A stretch of DNA of 64,000 bases from Chryseobacterium aquifrigidense (GCF_006716485.1 NZ_VFPD01000003.1:296957-360956); one strand, 5' to 3'. Counted from the first letter of the stretch, positions 40,941-50,199 are shown. Notes: generated by a model not told the origin, from the sequence alone. Program-made: numbers and translations.

Positions 40941-42607
40941 TATTGAACCCCCAGTAATATTCCCGAAACATTCCATGAACTGAAGCTTGTTCCTTCGGTA
41001 GGTCCTTGTGGAATTTTTACCTGAATCGTATGCTTTCCCGCTTTCAGATTTCCCAGAGGAATGAAATTAGGATTGGTAACCGTTCCCGGGCACCAGTTTG
41101 ATCTGCTGAGGTCTGATGATGAAAGACCATCCTGAAAATTTCCTGAAGCCGGATTGTATAAACGGTACGAACCACAGTCTGTTTTCCACGGTACAAATGA
41201 AAATACCGGATTTCCATCCACAAAAATAGAATTGGCTTTAGGAACGAATTCATCTCCGTTTTCCCAACCGCCATGTCCCGTTGTGATATATCTTAGTTGT
41301 GCATTTTTCAGATCTTTATCCAAAGTGAAATTGACAAGAAGACCTTGATCCTGGCTGAACATCGTAGCGTAGTCCTGTCCGGCCATCTCCATAATATTTA
41401 AAGTATTAAACAAAGGAATGACTGTGTTGTTTTTATTCACAGTCTGATCACTTTTATGAATGGTAATATCAAGACTTACTGTATGTCCTCCTTTATCGTA
41501 GTTGCCGATAAACGTGCCTACCCAAAGTTCTTTTCCTGATAAAGACGGTTTTAATTCTGTAATGTCCTGTCGGTAAGGGCTGATGGTCTGCCAGTTTTTT
41601 CCTTTCAGCTGAATATGATTGAACTTTTGGATTCCAAATGCCGTAAAGAACCGCATCATCTCCGTGGCAGGGCTGTAGTTGCCGGTAGCCGTTACTCCGT
41701 AATATTGTTTTCCGTTTCCATTGTCGTAGGCAGGGAGTGTTTTTATCCCCTTTTCCAACCCGTCAAAAAAAGATTTTTCTTTATCCTGCGGAATGAAGAA
41801 TACGGTTCCGGTTCTGTCGTACGCATCTCCATTGGACTGCTGTTTCAGTTCAACAAAAATATTTTCCCCTTCTGTAATCGCAGGGAATTTTATCTTTTTA
41901 AGAATGATGGTTCCGTTGGCATATCTTTTAATCTGGTCGTCAGATTTTGAGGCATCAGAGAAGTTGATCGTTTCATTGTCGAAAACATTCAATGTGGTAA
42001 ATCTGCTTTTCCAAAGTAAGTCTTTATATCCTAACTGATCTGTTGTCCGGATATTTTCTTTTAAAATATTTTCAATTCCGGTATTCCTGATTTTTTTGAT
42101 TGAACCGGCCGTAGTTAAAGAATTTTTATTTCTCTCTACTTCCAGAACCAATCCTAAATTCTGTCCTAACACAGAAGGGCCACCTTTCAGCTTCAGATCA
42201 TTGGTATACCAGACTTCAATGGTATTTGAATTGACTTTTGTAACCGCTTTTTTACAGTTGTAGCCTAAGATTTTTTTCGTTTCATTGGTGAGCTCAAAAT
42301 CCTGTTTCCCTACAGAGTCAGGGTCTGATGCCGAAATAATTGATCCCGGTTTTAAAAATGCATAAGAAACAATAGTGTTGGAAGGTTTTTCTACTTTAGT
42401 GATCTCATAAGGATAATTGCTCTTTTGTTCTTTGATGGTGCTGTTGACAATGAAATTTTCCTGTTCATTGACCCAAACAATGATAGAAGGCTGATCCGTT
42501 GATACTTTTCCGTTATATGAACTGGTATACTGAATTTCATACGTCTGTGCAGAAAACAGACAGTACATGAAAACAGCCATAAAATTGAAAACAATTCTTG
42601 TATCCAT
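40940..42607 (-). CDS. Secreted GLPGLI-like domain fused to a PNGase F-type amidase
   Basis: 555 aa. Signal peptide about 1-20. Residues 21-200 resemble GLPGLI-family secreted proteins (ILGYNCKKA, then GGPSVLGQNLGLVLEVE at 142-158). Residues about 225-555 correspond to the two jelly-roll domains of peptide-N4-(N-acetyl-beta-glucosaminyl)asparagine amidase F, with strong blocks YDRTGTVFFI (263-272), KELWVGTF (359-366), TGHGGWENGDEF, PWKTDCGSYRLYNPASG and SDLSRSNWCPG. PNGase F removes N-glycans from proteins. D264/R265 and E360/W362 may be the active-site equivalents (from memory, unaligned). The start at 42607 gives the best signal peptide. Confidence 0.85.
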   Translation of the reverse strand: MDTRIVFNFMAVFMYCLFSAQTYEIQYTSSYNGKVSTDQPSIIVWVNEQENFIVNSTIKEQKSNYPYEITKVEKPSNTIVSYAFLKPGSIISASDPDSVGKQDFELTNETKKILGYNCKKAVTKVNSNTIEVWYTNDLKLKGGPSVLGQNLGLVLEVERNKNSLTTAGSIKKIRNTGIENILKENIRTTDQLGYKDLLWKSRFTTLNVFDNETINFSDASKSDDQIKRYANGTIILKKIKFPAITEGENIFVELKQQSNGDAYDRTGTVFFIPQDKEKSFFDGLEKGIKTLPAYDNGNGKQYYGVTATGNYSPATEMMRFFTAFGIQKFNHIQLKGKNWQTISPYRQDITELKPSLSGKELWVGTFIGNYDKGGHTVSLDITIHKSDQTVNKNNTVIPLFNTLNIMEMAGQDYATMFSQDQGLLVNFTLDKDLKNAQLRYITTGHGGWENGDEFVPKANSIFVDGNPVFSFVPWKTDCGSYRLYNPASGNFQDGLSSSDLSRSNWCPGTVTNPNFIPLGNLKAGKHTIQVKIPQGPTEGTSFSSWNVSGILLGVQ

Positions 42608-42625
42608 AAATAAATGAGTTTGCTT

Positions 42626-42656
42626 CAAAGTTATTCTAAACTTTCTACAGTATCAA
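42626..42656 (-). promoter_or_regulatory. Promoter of the PNGase F-like gene
   Basis: On the minus strand TTG, 20-base spacer and TAACTTTG precede the ATG at 42607 by 18 bases. Confidence 0.6.
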
Positions 42657-42743
42657 TACGGGTTTAATCTGTACAGTTAGTAGGCAATTTTGTTGAAATG
42701 TTACAAAAATTGTTACATTTTTTATAAATGTTTTTAAATAAAA

Positions 42744-42769
42744 AAACTACTCCAAAAATAGAGTAGTTT
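42744..42769 (-). terminator. Terminator of the rsmB-like gene
   Basis: A perfect 9-bp stem AAACTACTC/GAGTAGTTT with an 8-base loop; on the minus strand a run of T follows. It is 23 bases past the stop at 42793. Confidence 0.8.
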
Positions 42770-42792
42770 AATATATTATTATTGAACTTAAA

Positions 42793-43998
42793 TTAAGAAA
42801 TTCTCTCAATCAAAGCCATGTAGAATCCGTCATAGCCTTCGCTAGGCATTACTTTTTCATCTTTAATCATCTTGAATCCAGGATTGTTTTTAACAAATTC
42901 TTCTACCTGAAGATTGTTTTCAGAAGGAAGGATAGAACAGGTAGCGTATACCATTTTTCCTCCTTTTTTAAGCATTTTAGAATAATCCTGGAGAATTTGT
43001 TGCTGCTCCTTTTTAATTCTGTCAATAAAGTCCTGATCAATTTTCCACTTACTGTCCGGGTTTCTTTTTAAAACTCCAAGGCCTGAACATGGTGCATCAA
43101 TCAGAAGTCTGTCAGCTTTTTCATGAAGACGCTTGATCACCTTGTTGTCAGAGATCATACGGGTTTCAATATTGTGAGCACCGGCTCTTTTGGCACGACG
43201 CTTCAGTTCGGCAAGCTTCCACTCGAAGATGTCTAACGCTACAATCTGCCCTTTGTTTTTCATTAATGCAGCTAAGTGCAATGTTTTTCCTCCTGCACCT
43301 GCACACGCATCTACCACTCTTTGTCCTTCTTTTACATCAAGGAAATACCCGATTTTCTGAGAAGAAGCATCCTGAACTTCAAATAATCCTTCTTTGAAAG
43401 CTGTCGTAAGGAAAACATTTTTCTTTTCTTCCAGCTGAACAGCATCAGGATAATTTTTAATAGGAAAAGAAACAACACCTTCATCAGAAAGGTCTGAGAT
43501 AAGTTCTTTGGTTGTTGTTCTTAAAGAATTGGCTCTCAATACAGTAGGAGCCTGCTCATTCAAAGCAATCATTTCTCTTTCCCAGTTGGCCCCTATTTCT
43601 TTTTCAAGAGTTTCAGCCAGCCATTCAGGAATAGAGTGTTCTATTGCTTTTGTAGGAACAGTGTTCTTTTTAAGTTTAGTAAGAATATCGGCGATTTTGA
43701 TTCCGTCAAATTCTTCGAATTTTTTATAATTGGTTTTACTCCAAAGTAAATACGCAATAATCAGTTTGTAGATATTATTGGGTTTCACGCCTTCACCCAT
43801 ATAGTATTCAAGGCGTTTTTTCCAACGGATAATATTGTAAAAAATTTCAGAAACAACGGCTCTGTCCTGGCTTCCCCATTTTCTGTTTGCTTTCAAAAGT
43901 CTTTCGATAACTTTATCTGCATATTTGTTTTTCTCAAAAAATGTCTCCTGTAAGGCATCGTGAATTCCGATTGCCAAGTTTCTGTGAATAAGTTCCAT
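42793..43998 (-). CDS. RsmB/NOP-family RNA (cytosine-5)-methyltransferase
   Basis: A 401-aa enzyme. The N-terminal helical NusB-like domain covers about residues 1-135. The Rossmann methyltransferase domain has DACAGAGGKTLHLAA (SAM motif I), LIDAPCSGLGVLKRNP (motif IV with one catalytic Cys) and VYATCSILPSEN (motif VI with the second catalytic Cys). The architecture is that of RsmB, which methylates C967 of 16S rRNA, though other NOP-family targets are possible. It is monocistronic with its own -7 box. Confidence 0.9.
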   Translation of the reverse strand: MELIHRNLAIGIHDALQETFFEKNKYADKVIERLLKANRKWGSQDRAVVSEIFYNIIRWKKRLEYYMGEGVKPNNIYKLIIAYLLWSKTNYKKFEEFDGIKIADILTKLKKNTVPTKAIEHSIPEWLAETLEKEIGANWEREMIALNEQAPTVLRANSLRTTTKELISDLSDEGVVSFPIKNYPDAVQLEEKKNVFLTTAFKEGLFEVQDASSQKIGYFLDVKEGQRVVDACAGAGGKTLHLAALMKNKGQIVALDIFEWKLAELKRRAKRAGAHNIETRMISDNKVIKRLHEKADRLLIDAPCSGLGVLKRNPDSKWKIDQDFIDRIKKEQQQILQDYSKMLKKGGKMVYATCSILPSENNLQVEEFVKNNPGFKMIKDEKVMPSEGYDGFYMALIERIS

Positions 43999-44409
43999 AA
44001 ATTTGCTTCGCTGTTTGAATCTGCAAAAATACGACTTTTAATTGAGAGTTGAAGATTGAGTTCTTGAGTTTGAGAATTAGAGGATTTTAGGGTAGGAGAG
44101 TAATGTATCCAATAGTATTGATGAAAGGTCAATCTATTTATTAATTTTTTAGTAGCAGAACTCAATTTTTATGCTGAATTTGTAAAGATTTTCCGAATAT
44201 TTATATTTTTTTATCTGCAGACAATAGCCTTTCACTTTAAGATGAAAAAACCGTTGTTTTTGCTTAATGAAAAATTTTTGCGGACAAAATATACACTGTT
44301 CATTATTATACTTTATTTTCTTTGCAGCAAGTTTGTTTCATTTATGTTAATTCACTGTATTGTGTAAAATTAATATGGTCTTATTATCTACTATACTGAA
44401 CTTTATCTC
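43999..44409. other. Intergenic stretch between rsmB-like and phnA-like genes
   Basis: About 410 bases without a gene. It holds the -7 box of the rsmB-like gene at 44024-44031 (minus strand TATTTTTG) and a low-complexity GAG/TTG-rich tract at 44041-44090. A dense AT-rich region then leads to the promoter at 44410. No RNA gene is recognised. Confidence 0.5.
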
Positions 44410-44441
44410 TTGACTTCAACCTCTAAAAAGCTCTACCTTTG
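44410..44441 (+). promoter_or_regulatory. Promoter of the phnA/yjdM-family gene
   Basis: TTG, a 21-base spacer and TACCTTTG (-7 box) end 14 bases before the ATG at 44456. Confidence 0.65.
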
Positions 44442-44455
44442 CAAAAAATAAAAAT

Positions 44456-44800
44456 ATGAGTGACACAGTAATTTGTCCAAAATGCAGCTCCGAGTTTACG
44501 TATCCGAGCGATAATATGATGGTATGTTCCCAGTGTTTCTATGAATGGAATCCTGCAGAAGCAGCTGCAGAAGCTTCCAATGAAGGGAAAATTTTGGACT
44601 CCAACGGAAATGAACTTCAGGATGGTGATTCTGTAGTGGTAGTAAAAGATCTTCCTGTAAAAGGAGCACCAAAACCGGTAAAAGCCGGAACTAAAGTGAA
44701 AAATATCCGTCTGAGACCGGGAAGTGATCACAATATCGACTGTAAAATTGATGGTTTCGGAGCAATGGCTCTTAAGTCAGAATTTGTAAAGAAAGCGTAA
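44456..44800 (+). CDS. yjdM: PhnA/YjdM-family zinc-ribbon protein
   Basis: A 114-aa protein. The N-terminal zinc ribbon has two CxxC pairs (ICPKCSS at 7-11 and VCSQCFYEW near 24-30). The C-terminal PhnA domain contains DSNGNELQDGDSVVVVKDLPVKG and KVKNIRLRPGSDHNIDCKIDG, the usual family blocks. Despite the phosphonate-related name, its true role is not established. It is monocistronic, with its own promoter. Confidence 0.92.
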   Translation: MSDTVICPKCSSEFTYPSDNMMVCSQCFYEWNPAEAAAEASNEGKILDSNGNELQDGDSVVVVKDLPVKGAPKPVKAGTKVKNIRLRPGSDHNIDCKIDGFGAMALKSEFVKKA

Positions 44801-45133
44801 GAAAGCTCACTTTTTACGTCTAAAAATAAGAAAAGGAAAAAATTGGACAGTGTAATCTTTCAACAGACTTAATTGCAAAATTGCTAATGTCCGTCTGGAA
44901 GGCAGAAAGAGAATTAACCAAAAATTTCCTTATACTTTAGAGATACAAATGTAAGAAAAAGTTTCATATACAGATTCTTATGTTTGTATTTTTTTTATTG
45001 ATAAGTGTAAGTAAATGTATAAGTTATGTGCAGAATAGTGAAAAGCTGAAAAGCTGAAACAATGGCATTGTTAATCGGGGAATAATCTGTTTTGCTTTTA
45101 CAGTTTTACCCTTCTGCCATTTATTTTTTCTGC
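44801..45133. other. Intergenic stretch after the phnA-family gene
   Basis: About 330 bases with no gene. A short direct repeat (AAAAGCTGAAAAGCTGAA near 45041-45058) is seen; no obvious terminator for either flanking gene could be identified. Confidence 0.4.
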
Positions 45134-46069
45134 TTAAATAAACGACACGAATATTGTTCCTGAAATCTTCTCATCCGTATAAACAACAAGTTCTTTTCCC
45201 TTTGCCTTTAATTTATTCCAGTAATAATTTCCTGCAAATCTGCTTTCCAGAACTTCGGCCTCGAGACCTGTTTCTGTAATTTTGATTTCCTTGGGATAAT
45301 AGGAGAATTTGTTAAGGTGGAATTCTTCAGCCTCTGTTTTACTGAAAATATTAACTTCTCCAAATAATTTAGCAACATAAGAATTGTAGGGATTTCTATA
45401 GGTTTCTTCCGGACTGTCATTTTGAATCAGTCTTCCTTCCTGCAGAATAACAATCTGATCCAGCCATGGCATAATATCCTGAAGCTCATGAGTGGAAATA
45501 ATCAGAGAAACGCCATGTTGTTTTACATATCTGAAAAGCCTTTCCCTAAGTTCAATTTTTCTTGGGAAATCCAGATTACTGAATGGTTCATCCAGAATAA
45601 GAAGCTTGGGAAGTACAGATAATGCTCTGGCAATAGCCACTCTTTGCTGTTGTCCACCGCTCAGGTATTTTGGAAGTACATTGGCAAATTCCTGAAGCCC
45701 TACTACCTCAAGAAGCTCCGTTACGATTTCTTTTTTCTGTTTTAGATTGATATTAGAAATAAATTTCCCTACGTTCTCAGCCACTGTAGCGTAAGGCATA
45801 AGATCAAAATTCTGTGCTACGGATTTCATTTCCGGCTCTCCGGGAACGAGATTTCCTTTCGGTCCCAAAAGCTTTGTTCCGTTAAAAATAATCTCTCCGC
45901 TTTCCCAATCCAAAAGACCATAAATAAGGTTAAGAAGAGTAGATTTTCCACATCCACTTTCACCGGCAAGAGCTATAATTCTGTTTTCTTCAAACCTTAG
46001 ATTAAGGTTCTGAAACAGGGGATTTTCTTTGTTGTGAGAGAAAAATAAATTGTTTATTTCTAATAGCAT
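45134..46069 (-). CDS. Orphan ABC transporter ATP-binding protein (FbpC/PotA-like)
   Basis: A 311-aa ATPase. Walker A is GESGCGKST (36-44), the signature LSGGQQQR begins at 136, Walker B ends in D160-E161, and the switch His is H194. Residues after about 240 resemble the regulatory TOBE-like extension found in importer ATPases for iron, polyamines or sulfate. No permease or binding protein is adjacent, so the partner must be elsewhere. A -7 box (minus strand TACATTTG) lies only 4 bases before its ATG. Confidence 0.87.
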   Translation of the reverse strand: MLLEINNLFFSHNKENPLFQNLNLRFEENRIIALAGESGCGKSTLLNLIYGLLDWESGEIIFNGTKLLGPKGNLVPGEPEMKSVAQNFDLMPYATVAENVGKFISNINLKQKKEIVTELLEVVGLQEFANVLPKYLSGGQQQRVAIARALSVLPKLLILDEPFSNLDFPRKIELRERLFRYVKQHGVSLIISTHELQDIMPWLDQIVILQEGRLIQNDSPEETYRNPYNSYVAKLFGEVNIFSKTEAEEFHLNKFSYYPKEIKITETGLEAEVLESRFAGNYYWNKLKAKGKELVVYTDEKISGTIFVSFI

Positions 46070-46073
46070 ATTA

Positions 46074-46081
46074 CAAATGTA
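46074..46081 (-). promoter_or_regulatory. -7 box immediately before the ABC ATPase start
   Basis: The minus strand reads TACATTTG, ending 4 bases before the ATG at 46069. If used, the transcript would be nearly leaderless. Confidence 0.4.
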
Positions 46082-46144
46082 AGGTTTTTATGAAAACATA
46101 ATTTTTTTTATTATATTAGCGGAACTAATAAAAATAAATCAAAA

Positions 46145-46804
46145 ATGAGAAAAAAACTGTTTTCGTTAGCTATTCCTGCATTATTTATTGCTGCTGTAAT
46201 GGTTTCTTGTAAAAAAGACAAACCACTTACCAGTGAGAGTAATGAAGTGACGACTACTAAAGAAGGTAGCCAGTTCACTTTGGATACGCTAAACAGTAAG
46301 GTTGAATGGAAGGGATATAAAGTATTTAAATCTGAGAATACAAGCCATTTTGGAACAATTAAGTTCGAAAGTGGAGATGTGACGGTGAAAGACGGAAAAC
46401 TGGAAAGCGGAAAATTCGTTGCTGATATGAACTCTTTAACTTCTGTAGACTTGAAAGACAGCCCGGAAGATTTAGGGAAATTAAACGGCCACCTGAAGAG
46501 CGGTGATTTCTTCGAAGTTGAAAAATTCCCGACAGCTTCTTATGAGATTACAAAGGTTACTCCAGCTACAGAAGGTGATTACAATACTCTTTTAGATGGT
46601 AATTTAACCATAAAAGGAATTACAAAACCAGTTCAGTTTAAAGCTAATGTTTCTGTGAAAGATGGAGAGGTGAGTGTAGCTACTGAGCCGAAAGATATCA
46701 AGAGGGAAGAGTTTGGAGTGAAGTTCCAGGCTCCGGCTGAAAATGGTGTGATTAAAGACGAGGTAACTCTTCAGATCAACGTTAAAGCTTTAGAAAAGAA
46801 ATAA
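46145..46804 (+). CDS. YceI-family lipoprotein
   Basis: A 219-aa protein. The signal sequence ends in a lipobox (AVMVSCKK, lipidated Cys22). The YceI lipocalin-like domain follows from about residue 42 (FTLDTLNSKVEWKGYKV, then HFGTIKFESGDV, later LDGNLTIKGITKPVQF). YceI proteins bind polyisoprenoid or similar lipids in the envelope. It is divergent from the ABC ATPase gene and has its own terminator. Confidence 0.92.
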   Translation: MRKKLFSLAIPALFIAAVMVSCKKDKPLTSESNEVTTTKEGSQFTLDTLNSKVEWKGYKVFKSENTSHFGTIKFESGDVTVKDGKLESGKFVADMNSLTSVDLKDSPEDLGKLNGHLKSGDFFEVEKFPTASYEITKVTPATEGDYNTLLDGNLTIKGITKPVQFKANVSVKDGEVSVATEPKDIKREEFGVKFQAPAENGVIKDEVTLQINVKALEKK

Positions 46805-46836
46805 TTTTTTTATTTAAGTGAAATAAGTGATTGAAG

Positions 46837-46869
46837 TCTGCCTCCCGAAAAAGAGGCAGATTTTTTTTT
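46837..46869 (+). terminator. Terminator of the yceI-family gene
   Basis: An 8-bp stem TCTGCCTC/GAGGCAGA (loop of 8) is followed by nine T residues. Confidence 0.88.
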
Positions 46870-46897
46870 GACGGACTTATTATTCAACTTAAAATTG

Positions 46898-46905
46898 TAT
46901 TTTTG
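46898..46905 (+). promoter_or_regulatory. -7 box of pheS
   Basis: TATTTTTG, a perfect TAnnTTTG, 25 bases upstream of the pheS ATG. Confidence 0.55.
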
Positions 46906-46930
46906 CAAAACATTTTGAAAGGGTAAAATA

Positions 46931-47941
46931 ATGATAGAAAAGATAGAAGAACTACTGGTCGAAGTAAACGGCTTCAATGCTACCTCTAAGGAAGATATCG
47001 AAAACTTCCGAATCAAGTACAACGGTAAAAAAGGGGTTCTGAATGATTTTTACGAAACATTAAAAGAAGTTCCTAACGACCAGAAGAAAGATTTCGGACA
47101 GAAGATTAACACTTTGAAACAGGCAGTGGCTGTAAAACTGGAGGATTTGAAAAATGCTTCCACATCTTCTGTTGTGGTTGAAAAGGAAGATCTTACAAGA
47201 CCTGCTTTTCCATTGGAACTGGGTTCCAGACATCCGATCAATCTTGTAAAAAACAGAATTATTGAAATCTTCAAATCTATTGGCTTTGCCGTAGCAGACG
47301 GTCCGGAGATTGAAGATGACTGGCATAACTTTACGGCGCTTAACCTTCCGGAATACCACCCGGCAAGGGATATGCAGGATACATTCTTCATTGAGCAGAA
47401 TCCGGATATTCTTTTAAGAACGCATACCTCTTCGGTACAGACGCGTTATATGGAAGAAAATCAGCCGCCTATCAGAATTTTATCTCCGGGAAGAGTGTTC
47501 AGAAACGAAGCAATTTCTTCTCGTTCTCACTGTATCTTCCACCAGATTGAAGGATTATATATTGACGAGAATGTAAGCTTTGCTGATCTAAAGCAGACGA
47601 TCCAGTTCTTTACCACTGAGCTTTTCGGAAAATCCAAGATCAGAATGAGACCTTCTTTCTTCCCGTTCACAGAGCCAAGCGCTGAGATTGATGTATACTG
47701 GGGATTAAATTCTGAAACAGATTACAGAATTACAAAGGGAACAGGATGGCTGGAAATTATGGGATGCGGAATGGTAGACCCTGCCGTACTGAAAAATGTG
47801 AATATCGATTCTGAGAAATATTCAGGATATGCATTCGGAATGGGTATTGAAAGAATTACCATGCTTCTTTACCAGATGAGTGACATCAGAATGTTCTTCG
47901 AAAATGATATCAGAACACTGGAACAATTTAAAACACTATAA
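46931..47941 (+). CDS. pheS: Phenylalanyl-tRNA synthetase alpha subunit
   Basis: The catalytic subunit that charges tRNA-Phe, acting as a tetramer with PheT. The N-terminal coiled coil covers about residues 1-85. The class II core shows SRHPINLVKNRI, motif 2 in SPGRVFRNEAIS, FHQIEGLYID, and motif 3 in YAFGMGIERITML. Length 336 aa is standard. pheT is not adjacent; the gene has its own promoter and a strong terminator, so it is expressed separately here. Confidence 0.96.
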   Translation: MIEKIEELLVEVNGFNATSKEDIENFRIKYNGKKGVLNDFYETLKEVPNDQKKDFGQKINTLKQAVAVKLEDLKNASTSSVVVEKEDLTRPAFPLELGSRHPINLVKNRIIEIFKSIGFAVADGPEIEDDWHNFTALNLPEYHPARDMQDTFFIEQNPDILLRTHTSSVQTRYMEENQPPIRILSPGRVFRNEAISSRSHCIFHQIEGLYIDENVSFADLKQTIQFFTTELFGKSKIRMRPSFFPFTEPSAEIDVYWGLNSETDYRITKGTGWLEIMGCGMVDPAVLKNVNIDSEKYSGYAFGMGIERITMLLYQMSDIRMFFENDIRTLEQFKTL

Positions 47942-47947
47942 AAAATC

Positions 47948-47980
47948 AAACCTCCGGAGCTCCGGAGGTTTTTTGTTTTT
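47948..47980 (+). terminator. Terminator of pheS
   Basis: A perfect 24-base palindrome AAACCTCCGG-AGCT-CCGGAGGTTT is followed by TTTGTTTTT. Confidence 0.9.
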
Positions 47981-48170
47981 AATTACTGACCTAAGAAACA
48001 AAACGTAATTAAAAACTGATCTTATTGAAAAATTTACACGTGTCTGTTTCTTATGCCCATACTTCGGTTTGAATCCGCTAGGTACTTCAATGAAGTATTG
48101 ACATGCTGCAGTTCTTTGCCTGCCTCTATTATAAAGACAATCTGTGTTAAGAATATATTACATAATAAAT

Positions 48171-48197
48171 GAAAAAAGCCTGTAAAATTTACAGGCT
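48171..48197 (-). terminator. Terminator of the DUF3108 gene
   Basis: The stem AGCCTGTAAA/TTTACAGGCT surrounds a single central base, so the apical pairs open into a loop. On the minus strand it is followed by TTTTTT. Confidence 0.8.
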
Positions 48198-48219
48198 GTA
48201 TCTTTAAAAGTGAGGATTG

Positions 48220-48990
48220 TTATTTTGAGAACTTTAAAGGATATTTTACATTCTTATAATCGTCGATACTTGCTTTCAGTGATCCTACTGCAAGCTCTGC
48301 TTTTAAGAGCATTGGAACGTGGTTAGCATCATTGGAAACCCACATCGTTACGCCTTCTTTTTCTTTGAATACTCTTCCGCTTTTTACCGATGGAATAATC
48401 TTTAAACAGTTGATCGTCCCAAATTTTGTTTTTAAATTTTCTGTTCCGGTTACTTTCAGCTGGAAAGGAAACATTTCATCATCAATCCATACATTCATAT
48501 TAATAACAGTGCCCACTTTCAGTTCATCCGGGCTTTTACTTCTCAAATAATAAAAGCAGGAAAGCATATCCTGAACCCCTTTTACGGATTTTAGAACCTT
48601 GGAACCATTGGCAGGTGTCTTTTTATCTGTTAAAATTAATGTATTGTTATCGTGATTAAAAACGGTTTCAAAATGCTGACGATAGCTTCCCTCACGTACA
48701 TTTCTTACATAGAAACTTGGTAATCCTGTCTGTGTATTGATGAAACTTTCATACAAATCTTCCACTTTGAAGAATGCTTTCACAGCACCTGTGGTTTGTC
48801 CTGTTCCTTTTACATAAAGATGAGGAACCCCTTTGTAGGTGGTTTGCTTTGTAGTAAGATTGGCAGTTCCTGCATTAAGGAAACCATAGTGAATTCTTAG
48901 AGTAATAGATTCGCCGTCTGCGATATTGTCAATCTGCGCCGAGCCTAAAAAGAATATAAATACTGCAAAAAGGTTCAAAATTTTATTCAT
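48220..48990 (-). CDS. DUF3108 periplasmic protein
   Basis: A 256-aa protein with a signal peptide (MNKILNLFAVFIFFLGSAQ). The segments ITLRIHYGFLNAGTANLTT and YVKGTGQTTGAVKAFFKVEDLYESFI belong to the DUF3108 pattern, as does FETVFNHDNN. Function unknown; expected in the periplasm. It has a perfect -7 box upstream and its own terminator. Confidence 0.85.
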   Translation of the reverse strand: MNKILNLFAVFIFFLGSAQIDNIADGESITLRIHYGFLNAGTANLTTKQTTYKGVPHLYVKGTGQTTGAVKAFFKVEDLYESFINTQTGLPSFYVRNVREGSYRQHFETVFNHDNNTLILTDKKTPANGSKVLKSVKGVQDMLSCFYYLRSKSPDELKVGTVINMNVWIDDEMFPFQLKVTGTENLKTKFGTINCLKIIPSVKSGRVFKEKEGVTMWVSNDANHVPMLLKAELAVGSLKASIDDYKNVKYPLKFSK

Positions 48991-49015
48991 AACAAGACAT
49001 TTACAAAAACATTGC

Positions 49016-49023
49016 CAAATTTA
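49016..49023 (-). promoter_or_regulatory. -7 box of the DUF3108 gene
   Basis: The minus strand reads TAAATTTG, 25 bases before the ATG at 48990. Confidence 0.55.
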
Positions 49024-49101
49024 AAATCTTAAATGATAGATATTTGACAAATCTCAGGTTTTTATTTAGAATCAATTAAATATGCTTCGCATTAAAATTA
49101 G

Positions 49102-49109
49102 TAAATTTG
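49102..49109 (+). promoter_or_regulatory. -7 box of the ferredoxin reductase operon
   Basis: TAAATTTG, 34 bases before the ATG at 49144. The divergent DUF3108 box lies 78 bases away, so the promoters are back to back. Confidence 0.55.
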
Positions 49110-49143
49110 CAGTTACATGTCTAATTAAATTATCTTAAAGATT

Positions 49144-50199
49144 ATGATAACCACTGATATATTGATCATAGGTGCGGGACCTACAGGACTTTTTGCAGTT
49201 TTTGAAGCTGGTTTATTAAAAATGAAGTGCCATATTATTGATGCACTTCCACAGCCGGGAGGGCAATTGGCGGAACTTTATCCTAAAAAACCTATTTTCG
49301 ATATCCCTGGTTATCCTTCAGTGAATGCTGGAGAATTGGTGGATAATTTGATGGAGCAGATCAAGCAGTTTCAGCCTGGATTTACCTTAGGCGAAACAGC
49401 TGTTTCTTATACTAAAGTAGATGATGAATGGTTTGAAGTGATCACGAATAAAGGAACTGTTCACAGATGTAAAGCGATTGCCATTGCAGGTGGTTTAGGA
49501 ACTTTTGAGCCAAGAAAACCTACTTTTGAAAATATTGCTGACTATGAAGAAAAAGGTCTTGAATATTTCGTTAAAGAACCTGAGCATTTCAGAAATAAAA
49601 AAGTTGTGATTGCTGGTGGAGGAGACTCTGCACTGGACTGGAGTATCTTCCTTTCTAATGTGGCAAGCGAGGTGACTTTGATCCACAGAAGAAATGAGTT
49701 CAGAGGAGCTTTGGATTCTGTAGAGAAAGTTCAGGAGCTGAAAAACCAGGGGAAAATCAAATTAATCACTCCTGCTGAAGTTACCGGTATTAAAGGTGAC
49801 GGAAAAGTAGAAGCAATCACTGTAGAAGTAGAAGGACAGGATGCTTATGATATTGAAACTGATTATTTCATTCCTTTATTTGGATTGACTCCAAAATTGG
49901 GTGAGATCGGAAACTGGGGACTGAATATCGAGAAAAATGCAATCGTTGTTAATAATGCGTTGGATTATCAAACCAACATTGAAGGTATTTATGCTATTGG
50001 GGATATCAATACTTATCCTGGAAAACTGAAGTTGATCCTTTGTGGTTTCCACGAGGCGACTTTAATGTGTCAGAGTGTATATAACAGACTAAATCCGGGT
50101 AAAAAATTCGTCTTAAAATATACAACGGTAAGTGGTGTAGACGGATTTGACGGAAGCCGTAAAGAAGCAGAGAAGGCAGTTGTGAAAAAAATTGACTAA
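49144..50199 (+). CDS. Ferredoxin-NADP(+) reductase, thioredoxin-reductase-like type
   Basis: A 351-aa flavoenzyme that passes electrons between NADPH and ferredoxin. The FAD Rossmann motif is IIGAGPTGLFAVFEAG (8-23). The NADPH motif is VVIAGGGDSALDW, followed by LIHRRNEFRG. GIYAIGDINTYPGKLKLI is the late FAD block. The CxxC redox pair of true thioredoxin reductases is absent, which identifies the FNR subtype. It is followed after 12 bases by its probable partner ferredoxin. Confidence 0.92.
   Translation: MITTDILIIGAGPTGLFAVFEAGLLKMKCHIIDALPQPGGQLAELYPKKPIFDIPGYPSVNAGELVDNLMEQIKQFQPGFTLGETAVSYTKVDDEWFEVITNKGTVHRCKAIAIAGGLGTFEPRKPTFENIADYEEKGLEYFVKEPEHFRNKKVVIAGGGDSALDWSIFLSNVASEVTLIHRRNEFRGALDSVEKVQELKNQGKIKLITPAEVTGIKGDGKVEAITVEVEGQDAYDIETDYFIPLFGLTPKLGEIGNWGLNIEKNAIVVNNALDYQTNIEGIYAIGDINTYPGKLKLILCGFHEATLMCQSVYNRLNPGKKFVLKYTTVSGVDGFDGSRKEAEKAVVKKID

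Noticed and set aside
44041..44090. TTGAG/TTGAA-rich tract considered as a repeat or regulatory array
   Set aside because: Irregular spacing and no consistent unit; low-complexity sequence explains it.
48083..48097. 15-base dyad TACTTCA-A-TGAAGTA between pheS and the DUF3108 gene
   Set aside because: Short, isolated and far from either start codon; chance is likely in AT-rich spacer DNA.
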